This document shows, in pieces, positions 20,745 to 33,612 of a stretch of DNA of 64,000 nucleotides. This DNA is from Petunia secreta. Taxonomy: Eukaryota > Streptophyta > Magnoliopsida > Solanales > Solanaceae. The position numbers were made by a program, and so were the translations under genes. Location of the stretch: contig JARKIP010000011.1 in the NCBI GenBank assembly GCA_029990175.1, positions 20,186,001 through 20,250,000 of the forward strand, read 5' to 3'. The notes under the pieces were generated by a model. The model ran no database searches. It was not told where the DNA came from and saw only the letters and a list, made by a program, of their open reading frames with translations. The number at the start of each line of letters is the position of its first letter. The stretch's first letter is position 1.

Positions 20745-23511
20745 TCATTTCTTCCTTCTTTAAAGGAATCTGTCCTCGAATTTGTACCTTGCAAAACCAT
20801 GACGTGAATGAGTAACAACTCAATAATTTTCCAAGCACTACACAACAAAGAGAGCGGAACAACACTCATATACTCACGCTCAAAGTGCACACACTTATGA
20901 TATAGACAACCATCAAAATCATCTAGAAATAATATTTTTCCAATTCCAACATCAAGTACATTACTAGAAAGATAACAACTAGCAAGTTCATTCACAAAAT
21001 AATTTTCATTTTTAAGCTCATTCAACTCATGTCAAGCCTCCATTGACAATTTATCACTCTTAACGTTGGAAGCTTTAGCAAAGTCTACTCTAAATATATG
21101 CTCAATACTAGGAATAGAGTAAGTAAAGAAATTTATACGAAAACTAGCATCGATTAATTTACTACTACTACCACTAGTGTCTCCCTCCTTCTTTAAGGAA
21201 CAATCTTCATCTTTGGAGGACTTCCAAATATTAGACAAGCTTTCAATAAATATTTTGGGAGTTAGCTCGCTAACACCCACACAATTATCACTCTCAAGCA
21301 AGTCACAAGGGTTATTTTCACAAGTTATGCACTACTTAAGTATTGACTCAACATTTTGATCAAGTGCAAACAAGTCCAAGAGAAAGGTACCATGCAAAGA
21401 AACATCATCTATGGTGTCTACATACTCAAGCTCATTTTTCAAATTTAATTCTCTATCAAGCACAAAATCGAAGTTAGGACAACTCAAAGATCGACTCACA
21501 TCTTCAACACCAAAATTAACTTCCAATTCTTCTTCTTGCTCATTTTTATCAAATAATGGATTGTCAATTATTTTAAAATCTTGCTACCACCATAATCAAA
21601 AATATTATCAAGGGTTATCACTCCAAGATCAAGCAATTCATTGCCACCATTATCAAACAAAGGTGGGGTGTCATAATACAAATCATCTTGTTCAAGCTCA
21701 ATCACTTGCACACTACTAGTATGGAACAATTCACACACACAAAAACCATCAATTTTATTTTCACAAGTGTTTCTCAACTAGTGTATGCTCACAACTCTCA
21801 CTTTGACTATTAGCAATCCAAGATAAAGAATCATTAATTCCACAAAAAGTAAAGCTATCAACCATACTCAAGTCTCTATAAAACTTCTCCAAAGAGTTAC
21901 AAGAGTTAGGATTAGCTTTGTTACCTTGTAGCACACCTAAAGATTCTTCTTTACATTTGCTTTTCAAATTTAAGCTTTACTTGTTCATTTGAAGACTTTA
22001 CTTGTATCTCCTATTTTTCTTCAAAGCATGGAACCACTTCCAAAGAAGGATTTCTAATTTTTCTTCTCCAAGAGTACCTTCAAAAGACAGAAAACAACTA
22101 AAAAAACAAGAAAGGTTAGAATCATACGAATAAGGAAAATCCTCACCCTCACGCTTTTGTTTTCCCTCTTTGTTTCTCTCAATTTTTCTCCACACTCTTC
22201 TCTCTTTTCTTGTGACAACTCACTCACTTCACTCAACTCAAGCTCTCATTTTTCCTCTCTTGAGTTGTCACTTGCCACTCCCTAACTCCTCTCAATCTTT
22301 TCTCTCTCAAGTTCATTTGGACTAGGACATGTGCCAAGAATTCCTTTGGAAGTAGTAGGAGTACTCTTCGCCTCAATCTTCAACTTTTCTTCTTGAGAAC
22401 CTTCACCCAACCTTTGCCTCACCCCTTTTGCTTTTGCCTTGCTTGCCAATTCTAGCATTCTCAAATAAACCTCTTTGGTTTTCATTGGATGAGAGGCTTT
22501 AAAAATAAACTTTTGGTCTCTTAAAGTGAGAGCATACTTTCCGAATTCCTCACTATACTTAGCGTTTCTAGCAATCTTCCATGGCTTTCCCAACAACAAG
22601 TGACAAAATTTCATTGGCATCACATTACATAGCATTTTATCTTGATAATTGTTAATTTTGAACTTTACCCACACTTGTTGTGTAATTTCCACAAACCCAT
22701 TTTCATTCAACCAAGGCCATCTATAGGGAAAAGAATATCTACAAGTTTCCAACTTTAATTGTTCAACCATCGAAACACTTGCAACATTAGTAGGGCTCTT
22801 ATAATCAATGATCATAGCACAAATGTACTCCCCAACCCTACAAGTTGTATGGAAGAATTTCTTTCTTACCTCCCAAAGTTGCTCCATATAAATTTCGTCA
22901 CACTCACAGTTTTCTACAAAATGATTCCATTTAAACAAAGTTCTCAAAGCATTTTTAGACCAAGATAAATCACTTGTAGCACATGTAGCACTTTTTCTCA
23001 CTCTAGATCTCAAGTTGTCTTTCACATAAGAATTAGAAACATTAAACTTTTTAGCACAATTAGAAGATGTAGACTCTCTTTTTCTCATGGAGCAATTACC
23101 ACTTCTTTTCAATCCAATAGAAACACCACTACTACTCTCTTGTCTACTTTTAGAAACACAAAGATAAGATGAAAATGAACAATCTCTATAATAACCTTCA
23201 TCATCAATTTTCTCTATGTCACTACCTACATTTTCAAGTTCAGCACAATAAGAGTAAGTAGGAACATTGTACCCTGAAACATCACTATCATCAACTCCAA
23301 GACTAGAAGTATAGGAGTTTTCATCATTGTGTTCATCCCCATAAGCCTCATAGTCTCCACAAGCTCCATGATCACCATAGTAACTCGGTTCATTACCATA
23401 AGAGCTAGCAACTCCCACCATCATCATAGGAACCATAGTCTCCGCAATCATCATAGCAACTCCCATCATCTCCATAGGAGTCATAACCTCCACAATCATC
23501 ATCCGAGGACA
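20640..23511 (-). pseudogene. Polyprotein of element W with degenerate retropepsin domain
   Basis: The likely start is the ATG at 23511, giving MSSDDDCGGYDSYGDDGSC, a Tyr/Gly/Asp-rich low-complexity N-terminus. One frameshift near 23410 leads into the long frame that ends at 22282, and further stops and shifts separate fragments down to 20642. Near 22900-22550 the protein matches the retropepsin of gypsy elements (CAMIIDYKSPTNVAS, then QLKLETCRYSFPYRWPWLN, then MKFCHLLLGKPW). The catalytic D-S/T-G reads D-Y-K, so activity is very unlikely. The region after it is acidic and Ser-rich without a known domain. It ends NDAIRIDTLSRGGFLLDIKS, running into the LTR. Function beyond the decayed protease domain is unknown. 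Confidence 0.7.
20745..20765 (-). other. Polypurine tract of element W
   Basis: On the minus strand AAAGAAGGAAGAAATGA stands directly before the 3' LTR, as expected for plus-strand priming. Confidence 0.6.
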
Positions 23512-24515
23512 TAGTTGCAATAATAAAGAGAAAAAGGACCTCACAAATTCACTCCCTCACGTGTATCACTCAATATATGAACACTAAATTTTTTTTCACT
23601 CGTGTATACACTCAAGGTCAATGGCTTTTGAGACCACACTCTAATGATCTCACTACTCAAGCCTTTTTCCACTCAAGGGTTTCCTTAATCTCTTCAAGGT
23701 TCTACAACCTCAAATTCTCAAGGTAAATATCCAAAGCTTTAGTTTGGAATGGAGTTTTACAAGACACCAAAGAAACGGACAAAGACTCACTAATGGATAA
23801 GAAACAAATAAACATGCAATGAAACTAAAAAGAGAAAAGCACAAATCGAATTAGCACGAAATGACATTGGAATTGGATGAAATTTTATGTGTGATCTAGA
23901 AATTTACAATATTTGATGATATGAAAGGGGTTTGGTGATTTGAAACTGTTTACGGGCTCTTTTGAGCAATCTGTAAAGAGACTATTTTTCAGTTCTGCGC
24001 TATCGCGTGAGTTTTGTCGCTATCACGATGAAGAACAATCAGTCAACAGGTCTGTGCGATCGTGACAAAGGGTGCGCGATCGCGAAGAACAATTCTGGGT
24101 TTATGAAGCCCGGATTTCTGAAATTTTTCTTCACTTGAATCTTCACAAATCAACATGTTTTTACTCCAAATTTGAGATATAAGCTACTTATAAGTCCGCT
24201 AATAAACCCTAATGATTAATTCCTCAAAAACAACACCCAAATCGAACAAGCCCCTAATCACTTGTTGAAGAACTTGAAGAACCCTAGATTTTTAATCTTT
24301 AAATTGTTGTCCCAAACGTTGTTTGTTGTTCAATTCCTTCCAAACACAGCTTCTAGTATCTACAATCAACAACTTCCAACAAAAATTTCATCCAAAGAAA
24401 CCCTAAATCTATGACTCAATTTTTGGGATTTTTGAATTTTTTTTTTTTTTTTTGTGATTTTCAGATTTAGAAACTCAAAACCTAGACAGTGTTTATAAGA
24501 ATAAACACTGACCGA

Positions 24516-24527
24516 GCTCTGATACCA
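24516..24527 (-). other. Primer-binding site of element W (tRNA-iMet)
   Basis: TGGTATCAGAGC on the minus strand, two bases after the 5' LTR. This is the standard plant initiator-Met primer site. Confidence 0.9.
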
Positions 24528-24529
24528 AA

Positions 24530-25263
24530 TGATAGGATCATAAAAATCGAAGAATATGAAAATAAGCAACCAAACGATAAAATCAATGACACAAAGTAAA
24601 GATAGAAGGGAATAAGGGGATAGATAGAAGAAAGAAAGGAATCAAATCCCACAATTGTAGGTAAATTAGAACACTATAAATATATTGTAATACCCTAATT
24701 TAGACGATAAAATCAAAGATCAATATCCAAGGAGGAAGAGACACTTGAACTCAAGCAATGGATCTCTCACACAAGAGAATCCAAGAGAGATCCAAGAAGA
24801 GAAAAAATGATACAACCTATACACACTCTTACAAGAGTATTTTTAATCATTCGACATCTAAATCTAAATCTAAACCCTAGAATGAGGCTTTATATAGTAG
24901 CTAATTAAATACAAAGATAAATGGACTAAAAAGTCCCTAATATTAATTTTGAAAATCTTCTAAGAGACATCCTTCTTCGCGATCGCGCATGTGGCCTTGC
25001 TATCGCGATGTGTATTCTGATATCTCCTCGTGATTGCGCTAAGTCTCTCACAATCGCGGACTTTGACTAGTTTTCTTCTTTGCGATCGCGCCAATTTCTT
25101 CGCTATCGTAATATGCAAATTCTAGAATCCTGCAGTCTTGCATTTTTGTTCATTTGGCCATCATTTTGACTTGTGTCTTGCTTTTCATGTCCTCTTAAAG
25201 CACTCCAAGCTCTTGATTTTTAGCATGAAGCCTCCACGACTTAGAGTGCCAATCCGGATCGAA
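24530..25263 (-). repeat. 5' LTR of element W
   Basis: Begins TGATAGGATCA on the plus strand and ends near ATCCGGATCGAA, where the expected terminal CA has decayed. The TATA box in sense is CTATATAAAGCC near 24890. It shares all landmarks with the 3' LTR. Confidence 0.85.
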
Positions 25264-25930
25264 TTACTCCATCAGGAGTGAGTTTGCAAGATTGCCTCAC
25301 TTTAACAATGTTTTAGCACAATACCCTTATGTTGACACGAGGTCAAGACTTCAAGGAAAAATTTTGTAAGTGTTGGTACGGGGCCAAGACTTCAAGAGCA
25401 AGTGTTGTCTTGCCAACTCTTCAAGTCATATGGCGAGAATGTAGGAAGAGATTGGAAGGATCATGTGTTTCCTTTTGCCAGCACTTACGACCAAATTCTC
25501 GCAAGTGTTGCCTTTGGCCAACACTTCAAGGGGCAAGCGTTGGCAAATAGAAGGGGTTAAAGGCAAGTCTTGGCTCCATGACATGAGTTTTACAAGGGTG
25601 TTCCCGTCCAGAATTTTTCATTAAACTTAACAGGGACATTTTTGCAAAACCACTGTTAACGCGGGCAAAAAGGCAAACTATTGCTTATGGTGTCATATTT
25701 ATGCAAATGTGCCGTTTTTTGCTGTAAAAAAAAAAAAAAGGAATGAAGAGAAAGTGCAGAAAATTTCCAATTGATTTGTGACAGTTAAGAAACAAAGAAT
25801 TTGATCTCCATAATTTTTGATTTTGAAGAGTTACTTCCCATTTGGTTAATACTTAAAAGACGATCTTCCATAGTCGTTAACTAACCATTAATTAATCACA
25901 AAACTTTTCAACTCTTGATCATCACCTTAA
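25264..25930. other. Non-coding spacer with CAAGTGTTG-type repeats
   Basis: No gene. Between 25330 and 25570 the phrases ACTTCAAG, CAAGTGTTG and GCCAACAC recur many times in both orientations. A stretch after 25600 ends in an A run at 25727-25739. I do not recognise the family. Confidence 0.5.
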
Positions 25931-26891
25931 ATGAACTTGTCGATTCAAAACACTTACAAAACTGTTGATGTTCCCCCCAAACCACCGGATAATCAAATAG
26001 ACAATTCCACAAAAGAGATTTCATCTCTGTCATTTAAAATAAAACTCATGAATTTTGAACGTTCCGCCGATTCACCAATATAGGAGCCTCAGCCTTATAA
26101 CTCCCAAATGCTTATAGATGTCCAAAACACAAATCTCTTAAATGCTATTAAAATATTTCTTTCACAGACAATAATAAAGAGAGAATTTATGCACTGTGGC
26201 GATTCTCTCTCATAATAAAGTTATTTTTAAAATGGATCACTCACCAATATCTCAAAACTAAACTATGTGATCTTTGGAAACCATCAAAAGAATTCCCCTT
26301 GATAGATCTCGGGATTGATTATTTTATTGTCCAATTCACCATGGAAAGTACCACATTAAAAGTTCTTCATAATGGTCCATGATTTATTAATAGACTCTAT
26401 CTAACAGTTCGTAGGTGGGAGCCTAATTTTGTGGCAAGTGAAGCTAAACAACTCTCTTCAATGGTTTGGGTTAGGCTACCTGCACTACCAACAGAATTCT
26501 ACGATGGTATCATCCTCACAAAAATAGGTAACTCTATTGGGAAGCTTCTGAAAGTTGATATGTGTACGAATACAATACTTAAAGGGAGATATGTGCGTCT
26601 GTATTGAATTACCAATAGGTAAACCTGTTACCATAATGATAGGCGAACACAAACAAACTATTATCTATGAAGGAGCTGGGCTGCTATGTATTTTATATGG
26701 TCTATTAGGGAACAATCAACAACCATTTCCTTCAAAACCACTAACCCAAGACCAGTCACACAGAGACATATCACCACCAATGGAGGCTAAGGACACTGTC
26801 ACCACAAATGCGATGACACAGTGGCAGACAGTGGCATTCCCAGTCAAACGGCGCAATGGGAACAATAATAGTCCACAACGTTCACAATACA
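25931..26891 (+). pseudogene. LINE ORF1 relict (DUF4283 type), cut by LTR of X
   Basis: The plus-strand translation from the ATG at 25931, with stops and shifts, carries the DUF4283 landmarks of plant L1-type ORF1. Near 26220-26320 are KWITHQYLKTKLCDLWKPS and DLGIDYFIVQF, then VLHNGP, VRRWEPNF, VWVRLPALPTEFYD and KGRYVRLCIELP. The zinc knuckle that should follow YEGAG is reduced to one cysteine (LLCILYGLLG). An in-frame stop after HNGP and a frameshift near 26590 show decay. The frame is broken at 26892 by the LTR of element X. ORF1 proteins of this type bind nucleic acid. Confidence 0.75.
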
Positions 26892-26970
26892 TGTCATACC
26901 CACATTTTAACCTAACTCGGAGCGAGTCAAGACTCAGGTTTGACTGGGTAACTCGTTTGAGCTAGAAATT

Positions 26971-27014
26971 GGAGTCGCCACCTAATATAAGTTTCTAAGG
27001 TGTATTAGGTCACC
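26971..27014. other. Conserved LTR stem-loop, X copy
   Basis: GGAGTCGCC, ACCTAATA (26980-26987), a 15-base loop, then the exact complement TATTAGGT (27003-27010) and CACC. Confidence 0.8.
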
Positions 27015-29821
27015 TAAATATCTAAGGTCGGGTCTTTTTGTTCAACATGTTCAATTCCAGAGGTTCAAGGGTAAGAAGTCCAAGTGACTCGGGGAAGAAG
27101 GTGTTAGGAACTTCCCCAAGTCTCACAAAAAGTGGTTCCCGCCCGAGCGATTAATTTTGGGATGTCTAATAAGTCATAGATAAATACTGATCATGTTCAC
27201 GAATTATATTATTAACTTGAAGGTCAAAATCACAATCAGTCACGCAATTGAGTCTATTTATGCAAAACAGTATATACGGGCAGCAAGTACATGGTATTGG
27301 GCCTTTAAATTTGCAGGAACGACCTAAGCCCTATGCCTAATCGCACATTTGGCCTCATATTTGCAACATATATTTAGTGGGGCTAATATCACAAGGGCTG
27401 GTTAAATTTAGTTTATTTGTACGAATAACCAGTTTTGCAGAAATAACCAGTTTTACAAAAATAAACAGTTTCAACGAAAATATTTCAGATTTTATTTCAA
27501 ACCAAGTAGGTTTTATTTTTGACAGAAAATATTAGTCATTTAGGGTCGGTGAGACTTGACATTAATTGTCGATCCCTAACCTTAATGGCTATTTTGTTTT
27601 AGGGGCCAGTTTTGCAAAATATGTATATATAGGGGGCTGTTTTAAAAATGGGTCACGAAAACATACAAAATGCACAAAAGGGGGGCTGTCGCACATAACA
27701 TATGCATATATAGGCATCCAAATACATGATAATATATTTTAGGCTTTAGAAAATACATATGTACTTGTATAGTTGACCCCTTTAACTTATACACCCCTAT
27801 ACACTATTAGATTACTGTATAGAAGTTTAGAGTTTGTAAAAAATGAGTTTAAACAAATAAAGGGACCAGATTTAAAAATAGGTATTGGGCCCATATCATT
27901 TAAGTAAACAAGGGGCAGTCTAATTTGTAAAAGCAGTCGCGGGATAGGCAAAGGTTACACATTTAGCCCTATTGCTAAAATTTCAAATCTTTCATAGAAT
28001 AACATACTTCACGCATTGTAATTTGAATTTTAAAACTTGTATACACCAATTATATTGTCCAGATTCCGAATAAACTCAGAATCTCAATTTTTTAAATTGA
28101 AATAGTGTTCTACTTTCCTCACCAGAGACTGTTGGGCAAGTTTTATCAAAAGACCATAGCTTAAAAGAGGCATGATGCAGCACATAAAAAGGTGAAGGTT
28201 AGGAGAGGCCCCTGGATGGCCAAACACACAGTTAACAACTGTGTGACCTGTTTTAATCATATGCAAACAGGGAGAATCCTAACAAATATATACATAGGGG
28301 AGACTAGAAGAAATCAGAAAAATAAGAATGGTGCCCTATGTACACCCCCAAGCATAACCTGTTTAGACATAGTCTTTTTTTTATTTTATAAGGGATTTAT
28401 CAAGCTCTTACAAACACACAAGGGACCTGTAAACTGAGCGGTGGTATAGCCCTAAAGCTATCCACATATGCTGGAAAATGGAGGCTAGCATGGGCAAAAT
28501 AGAGCCCTAAAAAAAGACTAAAGAAGCAGAGATCACACCAAGACATTTATACGCAAGTGCAGTTCAAGTATAAGGACAAGTGAGGGTATACGCTATGTTT
28601 GTTTACCTTGTTATTAAATCAGAAACAAGCAGCGAGTAGTAGTGCAGATAGTACCAAGCTCTTCCTAGTAAAATATCCAAAAAGGGTGAGAGGAAGTCCC
28701 AGGGATGAAAACACAATTCTTTTTTGCCTTTGTTCTATCTGTTTTTCTTTTGTATAGTAGGTTTATGCTTGTGTCATGTGTGTAGGTAAAAAGAAGACAG
28801 GTTTATATAGTTGTAAGGAGTAAGGCTTTGAATTCAAACGGGTATAGTATATAAGGTAAAGAAATATTGTTTTCCCAAAGTCAAAAAGGATTCAGTTAAG
28901 TAGCACTTCCAATTATAGGTCAATCATTCCCAAACTTAAGGCAAATCAGACTCCTTGACAAATATAGTTCCCTTCCCCTTAAGCTTAATAGAATCCAAGT
29001 TCAAAACCAGTGGTATAAACCTATTTTAGGTTCCACAATATCCTTAACAGATTAGAAAGATCCCAATTGATACCAGGTCAATCAAATAATCAATTTCCAT
29101 TCCTTTCAATTAAGATTTCAAATTGGAACTAACCAGGATCCCCTAATCATATAAATCAGATTTCAATCCAATACAACACGTCATTCAAGAGGATTGTGCA
29201 CTGAAACAGGATGATCAGATAGATGTTTTGCACTCGATCAATTTTTAAGTCAAGCATAAGTTCTAGGTTTTAAAATTGATGAAGATGTCATGAGACTTAA
29301 GCGATGATCGTGTGAGACTCAAGCAAAATAGATTAACAAACAATGCTTAACTAAATCAGTGACTAAGTAGCCATTAACGACCATATGAATTTCAACCAAT
29401 CACATAGCATACGAGCGTTAATGTATGAAATGAACTACGCAAATTTTAGGCTTGATAATCACGGAGGATCAAGGATAAATCAGAAAGGAAGAAAAAAAGA
29501 AGGACTAGGGTTACCCGTTTACACCGGAGTCGAGTCAATCCTGACTCGTCTCAATAATGCACGTGCGAGGGGTTTCCCCTTTCCCATGGTAGGGACACCT
29601 ACATCCTTAACGGAGGGACAGTCGAAGTTTTGCCTCCGGCGACAGAGACGAGGATCGGGGGGTGGGGTTAAATTTGAACTTCGTCAAATGGATAAATCGA
29701 TGGGTGAGTTTTGTTGCGGAGGTTATGGGGAGTGTAGGGATGTGATTTACTTTGAATTTTCGCTGCGGAGGTGGCCGGAAAACGACGTGACAGGGGTGAC
29801 ATTAGGGTTTCGTTTGAGAGA

Positions 29822-29846
29822 GAACACAGAGAGAGAGAGAGAGGCG
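29822..29846. repeat. Short (GA)n tract in LTR of X
   Basis: A GA-rich run of about 25 bp with a perfect (GA)7-8 core. Confidence 0.8.
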
Positions 29847-30434
29847 GCGTAGATGTTGTGTGAAATGAGGGGGTCCCCTAGGGCTTGGGGGTTAGGGGTA
29901 TAATAAAAAATGGAAACTTTAGTTTCAACCGTTGGATCACATGCACGGAGGGTAGGGATTTTGCCACCCAGGCTTGACGTGGCGCGGAGGTGGAGCTGAC
30001 ATGTATCAATTAAAAGGGTGTGAGGTGTATATGCTGAGGAGTATATATACACACATGTATAAAAGAGTATATTTTGTGTATAAATGCCTAGAAAATGTGT
30101 AGAAAATTGTACAAAAATCCTCGTAAAATTATAAAAAAAATCAGGAAATTAATTTTAAGAGCCAAATTGCTAAGGAAGACTATTATTTCAAATTTTAAAA
30201 TATTTTATACAATCTTGCTAAAATAGGAATAATTACAAAAAATTGTAATTAGACGTGCAGATTTTAGAAAATAGTCGTAGCTTGTGCCAGTGTCTTTGAA
30301 AATAACCTGATTGATGTGTCTCTGTAAAATAATGGTTTTGAATGGAGGTGGGAGAGGGTAATTGTATGGTTATCAGTGCAATTTCGTTTGACGAATGGCT
30401 ATTGAAACAGGAGGGACAAAATTAGGTGTCAACA

Positions 30435-30777
30435 GCTGCCCCTCTTTGCCCGGGAATGATGTAAGAGTCTTCGGGCAAAGACGTTGACAGAACAACTAAT
30501 TTTCTCACGACTCTTGAGGATTGTTTATGGATTATGAGAGTTTACGAGGTGCCAGGTCGTAATGTTTTTGCATCGTCGGATTGTATATCCTGCAGTAAAA
30601 GTGAGTTTTGCGAAAAGCAATGTATATGAAATGTATAAGTGGACTTTCCTGTTTGTTGGATCGTCTTGCCAATGTTTCTCATCATATGGATGTGTGTTCG
30701 TCATGTTGGGATGTTACCTCTTCATTATGCTAAATTCTCCACCACACAATATGCCGTTCTTTTCATCCGGTTGTCTA
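30435..30777 (-). mobile_element. Last 343 bp of the internal region of element X, with polypurine tract
   Basis: The minus strand reads GGGCAAAGAGGGGCAGC directly before the LTR start TGTTGACACC, a polypurine tract of Tat/Ogre type. A perfect 9-bp hairpin (CTTTGCCCG 30444-30452, CGGGCAAAG 30472-30480) overlaps it. The whole stretch aligns with 42195-42540, the matching region of element Y. It ends abruptly at 30777 where the LTR of Y begins, so Y inserted here. No coding sequence. Confidence 0.75.
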
Positions 30778-30858
30778 TGTCATACTCGATTTTGGACTCA
30801 ACTCGAGGCGAGTCGGGTTTCGGATTTGACTGGGTAAACTCGTTTGAGTTGATATATT

Positions 30859-30902
30859 GGAGTCGCCACCTAATATGGATTTCTAAGGTGTATTAGGTCA
30901 CC
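30859..30902. other. Conserved LTR stem-loop, Y copy
   Basis: GGAGTCGCC, ACCTAATA (30868-30875), a 15-base loop, TATTAGGT (30891-30898), then CACC. Confidence 0.8.
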
Positions 30903-33607
30903 TAAGTATCTAAGGTCAAGTTTGATAGGTCATACTAGTCCATTCCAGAGATTCTAAGGGCAAGAAGTCCAAATGACTCGAGGAAGAAGGTGTTTGGCAC
31001 TTTCCTGAGTACCACGAAAGGTGGCTCCCGTCCGAGTCTATCTTTTGGGATGAAAACAGTGCATACTATCATAAATACTAACTTGGGAAATTAATCTAGC
31101 ATTTAGCTCAAAGATGTAACCTGTCTATGCAATTTAATTTACACTTATGCAAATAGATTTCATATACGGCCTATATGTAAGACTAATCACATTTTAGGGC
31201 CTCTAATATAATGCCTAGTCGTAAACATAATTCAACCATGCAATAGTACTCAAATTCAGACTAGTCATGCAATTCTAGGATTTTAAAACAACTTTGCATA
31301 AATAGGCCGTTTTGCAAACCAGTTTCAGATTTGTACCAAAAATGAATGGGTGTTATTTTTAAAACGAAATGTTGGCCATTTAGGGTCGGTGTGACTCGTC
31401 ATTAGTTGTCGAGTCCTAACTTTAATGGCCTTTTTTTGTGTAGGGGTCAGATTTTAGGAAATATATAGGCGAAGGGGATGTTTTTTGAAAATGGGTGTCA
31501 CAGAAGTACACAAATGCAAATAAGGAGGCTGTCGCACGTAAAATATATACATATATAGGTATAAACATGCAAATATATGACTAAAAGTTATATCTTTAGA
31601 AAAATGTTTATAAGGCGTATAAGCGACCCCAAGTACTTTATACACCCCCTATACACTATTAGATTAGTGTATAGGAGCGTTTTAGTAGGGAAAACAGTTT
31701 AAACACATACCAAAGCCATATTTTAAAAGCAGTTCTGGGCCTGGATCATTTGCGCAAATAGGGGCAGTTTTTAGTTTCACAGAAATAATCTAGATTATGC
31801 AAATATGGCACATTTAAGCCCCTGTTAAATGAATTTTGGTTTCAAACATTCCGAAAAGTCGATTCTCATAGTATTTTAATTCTAACACAGTGTTATCATT
31901 CATAGAGTCTACCCAGAATATGCAGCTTTAGAGAAATAGCATGAGACTTTCAGTTTTTAAAAAAACAAAGAATGCTGTGCAGACCTCTAAATGTCATGCT
32001 TTTCAAGATAATGCAACACATAGGAGTGAAGGGTTAAGAGAAGTGCTCCTGGGTGGCTATGTGCACAGTATACTAACTGGGTACCCCTGTTTTAAGGCAT
32101 ACAGACTGGGATCCTAACAAATATACAAAATAAAGGACAGTTCCTAAGGGAAAAAGCACAAGAAAAAGGGTAATGGCCAAGCAGTGCCCTATACTGGAAG
32201 CCCATTTAGGCATAGTTCTCTTTATGGAGGGAAGAGTTTTTCCCCATCCCCTTCAAACACATTAAAAGTATTAAAAATAAAGCTAGGCATAGCCCCTGAA
32301 GTTGTCTTCACACATGCTGCAAGAAAAGGGGTTAACAGGGCCATAAACAGAGTCCAAACAGAGATGACAAATGGATGGGAATTGTGTCAAAGGAGTTAGA
32401 CCTTAATAGAAAACCATGAGAAGTACTATAACTCTATCTGCACCTTCTTAATAATACTGACATGGTTTTAACAAATGTGCAGAGATCACCTAGGCTTAAC
32501 AGAACACCCAGAACCAAGGCAAAACAAAGCACACAAGCAGTTTAAATGAAACAGGGACAGGATAAGAGTATGCCAAGAAAACACACATACATAGATGTAA
32601 TAGGTGATCAGAGGTGAAAAAGAATACCTTTAAGCACTGTGAAACCAATAGAATGCAGAAACAATAGAGGAGGACAGGATCAACACACACAAGCACGAGT
32701 AGTAATCCTTCAGAAAAGCATATAAGCAAGGAAAGAGAATTGAATGCCAGAGAAGCTATGCAAAATTTTCTAACTGTATCAGTGCTTGTTTCTGAATTTT
32801 TTATGTCCAAAAAACTTGTCCCTAAGTTGAAATGAGAGGTCAGTTCATATAGGTGAGGGGTGGGGATTTTGAAAAACAAACGGGTAAATCCCTATAAGGC
32901 AAGAGATATAGTCTCCCAGGAATAACAGGGGACAAATTTGAGTGTCCTTCCAAAAATAGAGCAATCAATCCCCAAACTTAAGGCAAATCAATCCTAAATT
33001 GATTTGGATCCCCTCTCTATAAACCCAACACAGTCTAGGTTCACAAATCAATCCATAAACAAATTTTTGAGCCTCAGCAGATTTCAAAAACAAACATATC
33101 AATAACCATGCCAATTTCCTTCTTTGTTTTCAATCAAGAATGTCAATAGGCTCAATGCAGAATCCCCTAATCATGCTAAGTCAGATTACCACTTTAACTT
33201 TAAGCACATAATCGTAGAGGTCACACATTAGGTCATAATCAAAGGACAAATATGCTGTGAACCAAAGAGGATCATGCTCAAACTTCAACTCTTATTGACC
33301 TTTACATACGGAGGAAAACATAAATGATGCAAGGTATAAAAATATGGAGATACTCATACACAAGCAGCCGACAGTTCAAAGTACTTGTGAAATTAAATCA
33401 ATGCATTTGGTAAAATCAGAACTCATGGGATTTTACCCCAACCAATCGACCAAATGACAAATAGATATGTTAATTTACAAAATGATTAAGAGTTTAAGCG
33501 TGTTACCACACAAATTCAAACAATCAAACAAAAGAGATTAAGTTTACCTATTTTCGAACTGTGTCGGGTCAAATCGATCCGTCTCAAATTGGGGTTGCAA
33601 GGAGAAA

Positions 33608-33612
33608 GTCTT
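33608..33612. repeat. Target-site duplication GTCTT, left copy
   Basis: GTCTT stands directly before the LTR at 33613 and is repeated at 41356-41360 directly after the second LTR. Confidence 0.92.

Larger units (their letters stand above)
20010..25263 (-). mobile_element. Non-autonomous LTR retrotransposon W
   Basis: Two direct repeats of about 735 bp (20010-20744 and 24530-25263) flank 3.8 kb. The initiator-Met primer site lies next to the right-hand copy on the minus strand and a polypurine tract next to the left-hand copy, so the element reads on the minus strand. Its single broken frame has a retropepsin-like domain; no RT, RNase H or integrase motif is seen, so it must depend on another element. 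A clean target duplication was not found (CTTCA and TTACT). Confidence 0.8.
26892..30434 (-). mobile_element. 3' LTR of Tat/Ogre element X
   Basis: Runs TGTCATACCC to AGGTGTCAACA on the plus strand, 3.5 kb. Immediately after it the minus strand has a polypurine tract, so this is the 3' LTR of a minus-strand element. It carries the GGAGTCGCCAC stem-loop at 26971-27014. It is colinear with the LTR of Y (30778-33612 plus 41356-42194) but clearly diverged. A 155-codon frame at 29385-29852 inside it has no motif and is probably chance. Left flank: ATACA. Confidence 0.82.
30778..33612 (-). mobile_element. 3' LTR of element Y, distal part
   Basis: Starts TGTCATACTCG on the plus strand and follows the LTR of X in order: the stem-loop at 30859-30902, GGGTCGGTG near 31385 and TTTACCTATTTTCGAACTG at 33545. 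It stops at GTCTT, the target duplication of the element inserted at 33613, and continues at 41356. Together the parts give about 3.7 kb. Frames inside, such as 32496-32879, have no domain. Confidence 0.82.

Noticed and set aside
20005..25268. Target duplication around element W
   Set aside because: CTTCA and TTACT do not match, and the outer end of the 5' LTR has decayed, so the boundary may be off by a few bases.
29385..29852. 155-codon plus-strand frame with Gly/Arg-rich stretch
   Set aside because: It lies wholly inside the LTR of element X, has no domain I know, and does not stay open in the matching part of the LTR of Y.
32496..32879. 127-codon minus-strand hydrophobic frame in the LTR of Y
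   Set aside because: Low-complexity Leu/Phe/Cys content from AT-rich LTR sequence; no counterpart in the LTR of X.
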